A stretch of DNA of 64,000 nucleotides from Ciceribacter sichuanensis. GTDB lineage: Bacteria > Pseudomonadota > Alphaproteobacteria > Rhizobiales > Rhizobiaceae. The notes under the pieces were generated by a model, which did no database searches, was not told where the DNA came from, and saw only the letters and a program-made list of their open reading frames with translations. Below, piece after piece: positions 56,943 to 64,000 of the stretch. The position numbers and the translations under genes are program-made. Location of the stretch: positions 124,001 to 188,000 of the forward strand of contig NZ_JAMXLX010000001.1 of NCBI RefSeq assembly GCF_024055605.1, read 5' to 3'. How positions within the stretch are numbered: position 1 is the stretch's first letter; each line of letters begins with the position of its first letter.

Positions 56943-57743
56943 ATGTTTCGGGTCAGCAGGAAAACGGCGTTCAAGGCAGCGATCGTCACGGGGGCATCCG
57001 TGGTGGCCTCGGTCTCCATCTGCCTTCTGCTGGTGCCTATTTTGGGCGGCCAGCCTGACGGCCCCGGTTTCTGGATGAGTGTGTTCTGCCCGCTGGTGAT
57101 CGCGGGACCGGCTACCACCTGGCAATTCCACCAGACCGAAGTGATCGGGCGGCAGCGCGACGAGATCGCACATATGCATGTCGAACTCGAAGACATGCAT
57201 GCTGAATTGCGGCTGCTTCACGAAGACTTGCGGATCAGGGCGCACAGGGATGCCCTGACCGGCGGCCTCAACCGCGGTGCGCTGTTTACTGCACTTGAGG
57301 AGATCGGGCCTTCTCATGAGGGGTCGGCGGCGCTGCTGGTTGCCGATGCCGACCATTTCAAGAAGATCAATGATGGCTTCGGTCATCTGGTTGGCGACGA
57401 CGCGCTGCGATCCATCGCGGCTGCGATTTCAAATGCGGTCGATGACGATGACCTGTGGGGCCGCATCGGCGGCGAGGAATTCCTCGTTTTCCTTCACGCG
57501 ACGACGCGCACCCGCGCGGTCGCCATTGCCGATGCGATAAGGCGAGCCATCGCCGAAGCCGATCTTGTCGTGGATGGACGCCGGGTTCCCCTCAGTGTCA
57601 GCATCGGTGTCGCTTCGGTCAGTGGTGTCTTCGACCCGGTGGGTCTTTTCCGGCAGGCCGACGAATATCTCTATCGGGCGAAATCCGGGGGGCGGGACTG
57701 CATCGTCTTCGACGGACTGGAACTCGGCCGACAGCCGGCCTGA
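56943..57743 (+). CDS. Diguanylate cyclase (GGDEF), membrane-bound
   Basis: 266-residue protein: two N-terminal membrane helices (about residues 10-33 and 42-60), a helical coiled-coil linker (EDMHAELRLLHEDLRIR), then a GGDEF domain. DALTGGLNRGAL opens it, DADHFKKINDGFGHLVGDDAL binds metal and GTP, and RIGGEEF is the active signature. No RxxD inhibitory site is seen before the signature, so product inhibition there is unlikely. It would make cyclic-di-GMP, the switch between motility and surface attachment. It lies near no EAL partner in the window. Confidence 0.92.
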   Translation: MFRVSRKTAFKAAIVTGASVVASVSICLLLVPILGGQPDGPGFWMSVFCPLVIAGPATTWQFHQTEVIGRQRDEIAHMHVELEDMHAELRLLHEDLRIRAHRDALTGGLNRGALFTALEEIGPSHEGSAALLVADADHFKKINDGFGHLVGDDALRSIAAAISNAVDDDDLWGRIGGEEFLVFLHATTRTRAVAIADAIRRAIAEADLVVDGRRVPLSVSIGVASVSGVFDPVGLFRQADEYLYRAKSGGRDCIVFDGLELGRQPA

Positions 57744-57812
57744 TAAACGCACGGCGAGGCCGTCTGCATTTTGCCGTCTATGCCCGCTGCGGCAAGTCTA
57801 TGATTTCAGTCC

Positions 57813-58271
57813 TCAATCGCTTTCGCGCCTGTCCCTGAAGAAACTGCGCAGGATTTCCGCCGATTCCGTTTCGGCAATACCGGAATACACTTCCGGCACA
57901 TGATGGCATGTCGGTTGCCGGTAGAAACGCACACCATTGTCGACGCCGCCGCCTTTCGGGTCCTCGGCGCCGTAATAGAGACGACGAATGCGTGCGAACG
58001 AGATCGCCGCCGCGCACATGGTGCAGGGTTCGAGCGTCACATAGAGGTCAGCACCCGAAAGCCGCTCGTCTCCGATGGTCTTTGCAGCACGCCGGATGGC
58101 GAGGATTTCGGCATGGGCGGTGATGTCGTGCAGCGCCCGCGTCTCGTTTCCCGCCCGCGCAACGATTGATCCTTCATGGACGACGACTGCTCCGATCGGC
58201 ACCTCGCCACGGTCTCCCGCAGCGCGCGCTTCCTCAAGGGCGGCCTCCATGAAGCCGTTTGTCTCCGCCAT
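57813..58271 (-). CDS. tadA: tRNA-specific adenosine deaminase TadA
   Basis: 152-residue zinc deaminase that converts A34 to inosine in tRNA-Arg(ACG). His53-Ala-Glu55 (HAEILAI) and PCTMC with Cys83 and Cys86 are the zinc ligands and proton shuttle. DERLSGADLYVTLEPC matches. Length is normal. It is divergent from the pseudouridine synthase, which also modifies RNA. Confidence 0.94.
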   Translation of the reverse strand: MAETNGFMEAALEEARAAGDRGEVPIGAVVVHEGSIVARAGNETRALHDITAHAEILAIRRAAKTIGDERLSGADLYVTLEPCTMCAAAISFARIRRLYYGAEDPKGGGVDNGVRFYRQPTCHHVPEVYSGIAETESAEILRSFFRDRRESD

Positions 58272-58340
58272 TGAACAACTTTCCTCTTAACCAAGGCCGC
58301 GTGACCTGATACGACAGCCCAAACGACAGGCAAACAGCAA

Positions 58341-60317
58341 ATGACATTTAAAGACAAGTCCAGGCGACCGACGGGCAAACCCACCGATCGCAGCGGCAAG
58401 CCGCTCACTCGTAAACCGGCCGGCGCCGACAGGAAGCCGGAGCCGAAGGCTGCGCGCAGCACGGCTGAAGTATCGGCCGACGAGGCGATGAAGCCCGAAC
58501 GCATTTCGAAACTGCTCGCCCGCGCAGGTGTGGCCTCGCGCCGCGATGTCGAACGGATGATCATGGAAGGCCGCGTGAGCCTGAACGGCAAGGTGCTCGA
58601 CACCCCGGTCGTCAACGCCACGCTTGCCGACCGGATCGAGGTCGACGGCGAGGCGATCCGCGGCATCGAACGCACGCGTCTCTGGCTCTACCACAAGCCG
58701 GCGGGACTGGTGACCACCAATTCCGATCCGGAAGGACGCCCGACTGTCTTCGAAAACCTGCCGGAAGACCTGCCGCGCGTGATGTCCATCGGTCGCCTCG
58801 ACATCAACACCGAGGGTCTGCTGCTCTTGACCAATGACGGCGGTCTGGCGCGCGTGCTCGAACTGCCGACAACCGGCTGGCTTCGCCGCTACCGCGTGCG
58901 CGCCCATGGCGAGATCGATCAGCCGGCGCTCGACAAGTTGAAGGAAGGCATTGCCGTCGATGGCGTGCTCTATGGTTCCATCGACGCCACGCTCGACCGT
59001 ACCCAGGGCCACAATCAGTGGATCACCATGGGCCTGCGCGAAGGCAAGAACCGCGAAATCAAGAACGTGCTCGGCGCGCTCGGTCTCGACGTGAACCGCC
59101 TGATCCGCATTTCCTACGGTCCGTTCCAGCTGGGTGACCTGCCGGAAGGCAAGGTCGTCGAGGTTCGCGGCCGCATGCTGCGCGACCAGCTTGGACCGCG
59201 CCTGATCGAGGACGCCAAGGCGAACTTCGATGCGCCGATCTATGAACACGGGTCGTCCGACGAAGAGGAGGCACCGGTCAGCCAGAAGGCTGCGAGGTCC
59301 GATTGGTCGCGCGAGGAAAACCCGCGTGGCGACCGACGTCGCGAAGACAGCCGCGAGCGGGCGCTCGAGCGCCTCGACACCCGCCGTGACGAAACACGCG
59401 GCAAGCCCCAAGGTAAACGAGATGGCGGCAAGCGCGGTTTTGGCGATCGCCCCGGACGCGATGAGGACCGTGGTGGTTTCGCGGATCGTCCCAAGCGGAT
59501 GCCTGCCGGAAAGTCGCGCACGGCCAATGTCTGGATGGCGCCCGGCGCCCGTCCGGTTGCCGAGAAGAAGGCAGGGGAGGGCGCAGATGCCGAAAGGCCG
59601 CAGCATACCCGCCGTGAAGGCGCTCCCGCCAGCAACCGCTACGGCCGCGGCAAGGATGGGAAGCCGACCAAGGCTCTGACCCGTTTCAACCCAGACCGCA
59701 AGGGCGGTTCCGATTTCGCCCGCCGGGATGACGGCCCACGTGTGCAGGTCAGCCGTGCCCGCGACGAAGAGGGCGAATGGATCCGTGCCGAAGGTCCGGA
59801 TCGTTCGTCGAAGGATCGTGGCGAAGGCTTCGGAGCCAAGCGTGGCTTTGGCGATCGCCCCGAGAGAGGCGACCGTGCGGCCCGTCCGGCTCGCACCGGC
59901 GGAGATCGCGCCTTCGGTGATCGTCCTCGTTTTGACAAGCCTCGTGATGACCGTCCCCGTGATGACCGCCCAAGAGGCGACCGGAATTTCGGTGAACGAC
60001 CGTTTGGCGATAAGCCGCGTGGTCCCCGTAGCGCCGACAGCCGGCCGGCCGGTGACCGTCCCTTCGGCGGCAAGCCGAAGGGTGGCAAGCCGTTCGGCGC
60101 CAGGGACGGAGCAGGAAGCGGTGAAAGAGCCGGTGGTCCCGGCGGCTTCTCCGGCAAGCCGCGTGGCGATCGCCCGAGCGGCGGCAAGGGCCCCGGTGGC
60201 AAGACTTTTGGCGGCAAGAGCTTTGGCGGCAAAGGCCCCGGTGGTAAGAGCTTTGGCGGAAAACCCTCCGGCGGCAAGCCTTCCGGCGGGCGCGGTCCCG
60301 CCAGGGGCAAGAGGTAA
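58341..60317 (+). CDS. RsuA/RluB-family pseudouridine synthase with long basic tail
   Basis: 658-residue protein; the usual core is about 250-300. An S4 RNA-binding domain (RISKLLARAGVASRRDVERMIMEGRVSLNG, about residues 54-83) precedes the synthase domain with catalytic Asp154 in GRLDINTEGLLLL and the KNREIKNVLGALGL block. From about residue 300 comes a basic low-complexity tail of some 350 residues: Arg/Asp/Lys/Gly/Pro-rich, repeated FGDRP-type motifs, and eight GGKxx units at the end. It probably modifies 23S rRNA (RluB-like), but RsuA or RluE cannot be excluded. It starts an operon with rsmD six bases later. Confidence 0.86.
   Translation: MTFKDKSRRPTGKPTDRSGKPLTRKPAGADRKPEPKAARSTAEVSADEAMKPERISKLLARAGVASRRDVERMIMEGRVSLNGKVLDTPVVNATLADRIEVDGEAIRGIERTRLWLYHKPAGLVTTNSDPEGRPTVFENLPEDLPRVMSIGRLDINTEGLLLLTNDGGLARVLELPTTGWLRRYRVRAHGEIDQPALDKLKEGIAVDGVLYGSIDATLDRTQGHNQWITMGLREGKNREIKNVLGALGLDVNRLIRISYGPFQLGDLPEGKVVEVRGRMLRDQLGPRLIEDAKANFDAPIYEHGSSDEEEAPVSQKAARSDWSREENPRGDRRREDSRERALERLDTRRDETRGKPQGKRDGGKRGFGDRPGRDEDRGGFADRPKRMPAGKSRTANVWMAPGARPVAEKKAGEGADAERPQHTRREGAPASNRYGRGKDGKPTKALTRFNPDRKGGSDFARRDDGPRVQVSRARDEEGEWIRAEGPDRSSKDRGEGFGAKRGFGDRPERGDRAARPARTGGDRAFGDRPRFDKPRDDRPRDDRPRGDRNFGERPFGDKPRGPRSADSRPAGDRPFGGKPKGGKPFGARDGAGSGERAGGPGGFSGKPRGDRPSGGKGPGGKTFGGKSFGGKGPGGKSFGGKPSGGKPSGGRGPARGKR
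60180..60299 (+). repeat. Eight 15-bp units coding GGKxx in the pseudouridine synthase tail
   Basis: In-frame tandem units read GGKGP, GGKTF, GGKSF, GGKGP, GGKSF, GGKPS, GGKPS, GGRGP. The period is 15 bases. Codons vary between units, so the array is not a very fresh expansion. Confidence 0.85.
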
Positions 60318-60323
60318 CGGGCG

Positions 60324-60884
60324 GTGCGGGTCGTCGGCGGAGAGTTCCGCGGCCGCTCACTGGCCGCTCCTAAGACCAATGCCATCCGGCCGACCATCGA
60401 CCGGACGCGCGAGAGCCTGTTCAACATCCTGTCCCATGCCCATCCGGGTTCGCTGGACGGAACCCGGGTGCTCGACCTTTTCGCGGGCACGGGTGCGGTC
60501 GGCATAGAGGCGCTGTCGCGCGGCTGCCGTACGGCGCTCTTCGTTGAAAACAGTGTGGAAGGCCGTAGCCTGCTGTGGGAAAACATCGATGCACTCGGCC
60601 TGCATGGCCGCGCCAAGATCCTGCGCCGTGACGCGACGGACCTAGGAACAGCCTCCAACATCGAGCCGTTCGATCTTCTTTTCGCTGATCCTCCTTATGG
60701 TCAGGGTCTCGGCGAAAAGGCCTTCGAGGCTGCCCACAAGGGCGGCTGGTTGGCGCCTGATGCGCTGGCCATTCTGGAAGAGCGTGCCGATGTGGCCGTT
60801 TCCGTCGGCCCGGCCTTCGCCTTCCTGGAGGAGCGCACTTTCGGTGACACGAAAATGTACTTCTTTTCCTATAGGCCATCCTGA
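60324..60884 (+). CDS. rsmD: 16S rRNA (guanine-966-N2)-methyltransferase
   Basis: 186-residue methyltransferase. The GTG start reads MRVVGGEFRGRSLAAPKTNAIRPTIDRTRESLFNIL, the standard RsmD opening. VLDLFAGTGAVGIEALSRG is the SAM loop and DLLFADPPYGQGLGEKAFEAA carries the DPPY catalytic motif. It methylates G966 of 16S rRNA. Six bases after the pseudouridine synthase and 25 before the patatin gene, so one RNA-modification operon. Confidence 0.94.
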   Translation: MRVVGGEFRGRSLAAPKTNAIRPTIDRTRESLFNILSHAHPGSLDGTRVLDLFAGTGAVGIEALSRGCRTALFVENSVEGRSLLWENIDALGLHGRAKILRRDATDLGTASNIEPFDLLFADPPYGQGLGEKAFEAAHKGGWLAPDALAILEERADVAVSVGPAFAFLEERTFGDTKMYFFSYRPS

Positions 60885-60909
60885 TCTCGTCTGACGAAAG
60901 CAGGTTACC

Positions 60910-61794
60910 ATGAGCGATACCGGCGCGCTGACCATCTCCCCGAACCGGACGGACGCAAGGGGAGGGCCAACCGTCGGGCTTGCTCTGGGCGCAGGCGGTG
61001 CGCGGGGCTTTGCCCATATTCCGGTGATCGAGGCGCTGGATGAGATGGGCATTCGCCCGGCGGCGATCGCCGGTTCCTCCATGGGCGCCATCATCGGGGC
61101 CGGCATGGCGGCGGGCATGACGGGCGCGGAAATCCGCCAGTATGTGCTGGAGACGATCGGCAAGCGGTCGATCATCGCCAACCGGCTGTGGAGCCTCGGA
61201 CCCGCGACCATGCGCGACGCGCTAGGCGGCTTCAAATTCGGTCAGTTCAATCTGCACCGCATCCTGGAAGCCTTCCTGCCGGAAGCCATTCCCGCGGATT
61301 TTGCCGCGCTCGGCATTCCGTTGAAGATCATCGTTACCGACTATTACGGCCAGCGCGAGGTCGTCTGCCAGGAGGGAAGCCTCTTCGATGCGATCGCTGC
61401 ATCCTCCGCCTTGCCGGCCCTTTTCATGCCCGTCCATCTCGGCGGCCGGGTGATGATCGATGGTGGCATCTTCAATCCGGTTCCCTATGATCATGTCACT
61501 GACACGGTCGACATCGTGATCGGCGTCGATGTCGTCGGCGGGCCGGAGGGCGAGCCGAGCCTGTCGCCAAACCGTATGGACAGCCTGTTCGGCGCCTCGC
61601 AACTGATGATGCAGTCCAATATCGCGCTGAAGCTGAAGCTCGGTGCGCCGGACATCTTTCTGCGTCCGAACGTCAATGCCTTTCGTGTTCTCGACTTTCT
61701 GAAGGCACGTCAGGTCATCGAGTCGACCGAGGGCATCAAGGATGTACTGAAGCGCGAACTGGACGCGCGTATCGAGGATTTCCTGCGCCGCTGA
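60910..61794 (+). CDS. Patatin-like phospholipase family protein (RssA-like)
   Basis: 294-residue lipid acyl hydrolase. The glycine-rich oxyanion loop GLALGAGGARGFAHIPVIEAL precedes the nucleophile elbow GSSMG with Ser57. The partner aspartate is in MIDGGIFNPVPYDHV. No signal peptide, so a cytoplasmic phospholipase or esterase of the RssA/YchK kind. Substrate unknown. ATG follows AAAGCAGGTTACC; it is last of three tightly spaced genes. Confidence 0.88.
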   Translation: MSDTGALTISPNRTDARGGPTVGLALGAGGARGFAHIPVIEALDEMGIRPAAIAGSSMGAIIGAGMAAGMTGAEIRQYVLETIGKRSIIANRLWSLGPATMRDALGGFKFGQFNLHRILEAFLPEAIPADFAALGIPLKIIVTDYYGQREVVCQEGSLFDAIAASSALPALFMPVHLGGRVMIDGGIFNPVPYDHVTDTVDIVIGVDVVGGPEGEPSLSPNRMDSLFGASQLMMQSNIALKLKLGAPDIFLRPNVNAFRVLDFLKARQVIESTEGIKDVLKRELDARIEDFLRR

Positions 61795-61814
61795 CGACCG
61801 GGGCGCAAGTCTTC

Positions 61815-63647
61815 TCAGTCCGGAGCCGTTGCAACATCCTGCGGCTGCTGCAGGCCGGCCTCGGCCGCGAAACCATCGGTGGCAACGCGTTTCGGTTTGA
61901 CCAGCGGTTCCGGGCGTACCGGTCGGTTCAACAGCATGTGACGTCCGGCCTGAATACCTTCCGATGCCTGCAGTTTCAGCCGTTCCTCGTCGCGCCGGCG
62001 AATGTCCTCGCCGATCTTGTATGCCTCGTCCTCGCTGGCGCCCAGCGCCTCGATGGTACGGCGGCCGAAGAGCAGACCTGATTCCAGCGTCTCGCGCAGT
62101 TCGTACTCCACGTCGCGGGCGCGAAGGGACAGGCTGTGAATACGGTCGTAGGAACGAACGAAGAGACGGGCGTCGGGATATTCCGCACTGATGAGATCGA
62201 CGATCTTGTCGGTCACTTCCTTCTTCTGGGTACAGATGGCGACGACCTTGGCCTTCTCGACGCCGGCTGCGCGCAACACGTCGAGCCGTGTTCCATCACC
62301 GAAATAAATGCGGAAGCCGAAGGAGGCGGCTTGGCGGATACGGTCGGCGGAATCGTCGATAATCGTCACGTCGCGGCCGCTGGCGAGCAGGATCTGCGCG
62401 GCGATCTGGCCGAAACGGGAGAAGCCGATCATCAACACGTCGGCGCCGGCGCCCTCGAAATCCTCTTCCAGTTCCTCCGGTGCTTCGCCGCCGCCGACAA
62501 GACGACGGGCAAGAAGCGTGGCGAGCGGCGTCAGCGCCATCGTCAGCGTGACGATGGAAATGAGCAGCGAGGATTTGGCTCCGTCGATCAGGCCCGAAGC
62601 GGCGGCCGTTGTGAACAGCACGAAACCGAATTCGCCGCCCTGAGGCAGAAGCAATGCGATGCGCGCGGCGTCGTCGCGATCGGAGCCGCCAGCGCGGCAG
62701 AGCACGTAGAGCACAATGGCCTTGATGACCATCAGCGTAGGGACGGCGATGGCGATGGTCCAGATATTCTCGACGATGACGCCGAGTTCCATCGACAGGC
62801 CGACAGCCATGAAGAACAGGGCGAGCAGAATTCCGCGGAACGGCTCGATATCCGCTTCAAGTTCGTGGCGATAGGAGGATTCGGCCAGCATGACACCCGA
62901 CAGGAAGGCGCCCATGGCCATGGAGAGGCCGCTTGCCTGCATCAGCAGCGCCGATCCCATCACCACGAAGAGCGCGGCGGCAATCATCACCTCGCGCGCG
63001 CCGGTGCGGGCGATGATCTGGAAGAGCGGTGTCAGCAGATAGCGACCGGCCATGATCATCGCGACGATGGCGACGATGGCGAAACCGAAGTCGGCAAGCG
63101 CCGCCTGACTGCTTTCGGTCTGGTTGCTACCGAGAATGGAAACCATGGCCAGCAGCGGCACGATAGCCAGATCCTGGAATAGGAGGACGGAGAACGCCCG
63201 CTGGCCGTAGCGACTGTTCATGTCGCCCTGGTCGTTGAGGATTTGCAGGGCAAAGGCCGTGGAAGACAGCGCCAGCCCGAAGCCTGCCACCAGCGCGCCG
63301 CGCCATTCCATGAGGCCGGTGTAGACGGCGGCGGCAGCAAGGACGAGGCCAGTCACGAGAACCTGTGCGGTGCCAAGGCCGAAGATATCCTTGCGCATGG
63401 TCCACAGGCGGGACGGTTTTAGCTCGAGTCCGATGACGAACAGCAGGAACACGACGCCGAGTTCGGCAACGCCGAGCACCTGTTCGGAATCGGTGATGAG
63501 ATGCATCGTCGGCCCGATGACCACGCCGGCCGCGAGATAGCCGAGAACCGTGCCGAGGCCGAGCTTGCGGAACAGCGGTGCGGCGACGACGGCGCCACCC
63601 AGCAGCAACAAGGTTTCAGAGAAAAGCGCCTGCGGTGCGGTCGACAA
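61815..63647 (-). CDS. CPA2 cation:proton antiporter with RCK domain (KefB-like)
   Basis: 610-residue inner-membrane transporter. About twelve hydrophobic helices of the Na+/H+ exchanger type, then an RCK/TrkA-N domain: VLMIGFSRFGQIAAQILLASGRDVTIIDDSADRI with NAD-binding glycines and FGDGTRLDVLRAAGVEKAKVVAI. Potassium efflux/proton exchange, possibly glutathione-gated as in KefB/KefC. The start is set at a TTG (63647) with GAGGAG nine bases upstream; a longer frame to 63725 begins in non-conserved sequence. Confidence 0.88.
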   Translation of the reverse strand: MSTAPQALFSETLLLLGGAVVAAPLFRKLGLGTVLGYLAAGVVIGPTMHLITDSEQVLGVAELGVVFLLFVIGLELKPSRLWTMRKDIFGLGTAQVLVTGLVLAAAAVYTGLMEWRGALVAGFGLALSSTAFALQILNDQGDMNSRYGQRAFSVLLFQDLAIVPLLAMVSILGSNQTESSQAALADFGFAIVAIVAMIMAGRYLLTPLFQIIARTGAREVMIAAALFVVMGSALLMQASGLSMAMGAFLSGVMLAESSYRHELEADIEPFRGILLALFFMAVGLSMELGVIVENIWTIAIAVPTLMVIKAIVLYVLCRAGGSDRDDAARIALLLPQGGEFGFVLFTTAAASGLIDGAKSSLLISIVTLTMALTPLATLLARRLVGGGEAPEELEEDFEGAGADVLMIGFSRFGQIAAQILLASGRDVTIIDDSADRIRQAASFGFRIYFGDGTRLDVLRAAGVEKAKVVAICTQKKEVTDKIVDLISAEYPDARLFVRSYDRIHSLSLRARDVEYELRETLESGLLFGRRTIEALGASEDEAYKIGEDIRRRDEERLKLQASEGIQAGRHMLLNRPVRPEPLVKPKRVATDGFAAEAGLQQPQDVATAPD

Positions 63648-63739
63648 TGCAGCGATCTCCTCTTGTCTGTCGTGCCGTGATCGGGAATCGCCGTTCCGAC
63701 CCTTGATGCATCCTGGAATGCACAATAAATGGAGCGGGA

Positions 63740-64000
63740 ATGAAAGGCCAAGTCATGTCCAGCCAAATTGATTCCGCCAGCCTTCTCTCACGCGCCGAGC
63801 AACTTGTCGACCTCGCTTTGAAGGCAGGTGCGGATAGTGCAGACGCCGTGGTAGTACGCTCCCGCTCGAAGTCCGTCAGCGTTCGTCTCGGCAAGGTCGA
63901 AGAGACCGATTCCTCCGAAAGCGACGATTTCTCGCTTCGCGTCTTCATCGGCCGGCAGGTGGCGAGCGTTTCCGCCAATCCGGGCTTCGACCTCAGGCAA
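63740..64000 (+). CDS. pmbA: Metalloprotease PmbA/TldE, N-terminal fragment
   Basis: 87 codons visible, cut by the window end. ASLLSRAEQLVDLALKAGADSADAVVVRSRSKSVSVRLGKVEETDSSESDDFSLRVFIGRQVASVSAN is the first part of the TldD/PmbA family, in which a cleft binds and cleaves unfolded peptides. The motif RLGKVEETDSSESDDFSLRVFIG with the spacing of PmbA rather than TldD decides the name. The ATG at 63740 has GGAG five bases upstream; a Met six codons later is an alternative. Confidence 0.88.
   Translation, partial: MKGQVMSSQIDSASLLSRAEQLVDLALKAGADSADAVVVRSRSKSVSVRLGKVEETDSSESDDFSLRVFIGRQVASVSANPGFDLRQ

Noticed and set aside
60180..60299. CRISPR array or VNTR
   Set aside because: Units are 15 bases with no spacers and are in frame inside a protein; kept as a coding repeat.

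Overview
The window reads as core chromosome of a Rhizobiaceae bacterium (Rhizobium/Agrobacterium/Neorhizobium group). The reasons are the high-GC dense coding, the mannosylfructose synthase/phosphatase pair described from Agrobacterium, a short HisG that needs HisZ, the divergent oxyR-katG pair, a chemoreceptor ending in the xWxxF pentapeptide, DUF1127, DUF3422 and DUF937 family proteins, and two intergenic repeats of rhizobial type. I see no transposase, integrase, phage gene, CRISPR array, tRNA or rRNA.

Layout. 0-8 kb: the 3' end of guaB, a MAPEG membrane protein, a Tat-type dienelactone hydrolase, a zinc alcohol dehydrogenase, oxyR/katG, and TetR and LysR regulators. 8-18 kb: a DUF1127 protein, a chemoreceptor, an acetyltransferase, a DUF937 protein, and gshA, rsmE and a PiT phosphate transporter on the minus strand, then a NUDIX hydrolase. 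18-22 kb: the mfpsA-mfppB pathway for the compatible solute mannosylfructose, and a DUF3422 protein. 21.8-31.2 kb: a two-carbon/three-carbon hydroxyacid oxidation island. It holds a GntR regulator with a palindromic operator, lutABC (L-lactate oxidation), a LysR regulator, and glcD-glcE-(DUF4870)-glcF (glycolate oxidase). 31-41 kb: envelope proteins (unknown secreted protein, beta-barrel, two L,D-transpeptidases), two Tag-type 3-methyladenine glycosylases, HAD hydrolase, YeiH exporter with divergent LysR, and a small copper-flavoured pair. 41-45.3 kb: hisS-hisZ-hisG plus a methyltransferase. 45-48 kb: DoxX/GST, a PAS-like orphan, and an AT-rich 0.8 kb non-coding stretch. 48-50.3 kb: groESL under CIRCE and a heat-shock type promoter. 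50-64 kb: HAD-IIA, ribF, ileS, lipoprotein, GNAT, diguanylate cyclase, tadA, an RsuA-family pseudouridine synthase with a long repetitive tail, rsmD, patatin, a KefB-like antiporter and the start of pmbA.

How the genes fit together: oxyR/katG, gshA, GST and groESL handle oxidative, thiol and protein stress. The mfp genes supply osmotic protection. lut and glc feed lactate and glycolate into central metabolism as pyruvate and glyoxylate. hisZ/hisG form the first histidine-biosynthesis enzyme, beside the paralogous hisS.

I found no clearly new system. The points most worth a second look are a composition-shifted segment inside hisS, a TTCGATAA motif shared by three redox or LysR promoters, a near-perfect 19-bp operator ahead of the lut genes, a strong hairpin in the ileS leader, the eight-unit GGKxx tail on the pseudouridine synthase, and the AT-rich gap at 47.3-48.0 kb. 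All product calls come from reading the translations. No database search was run.
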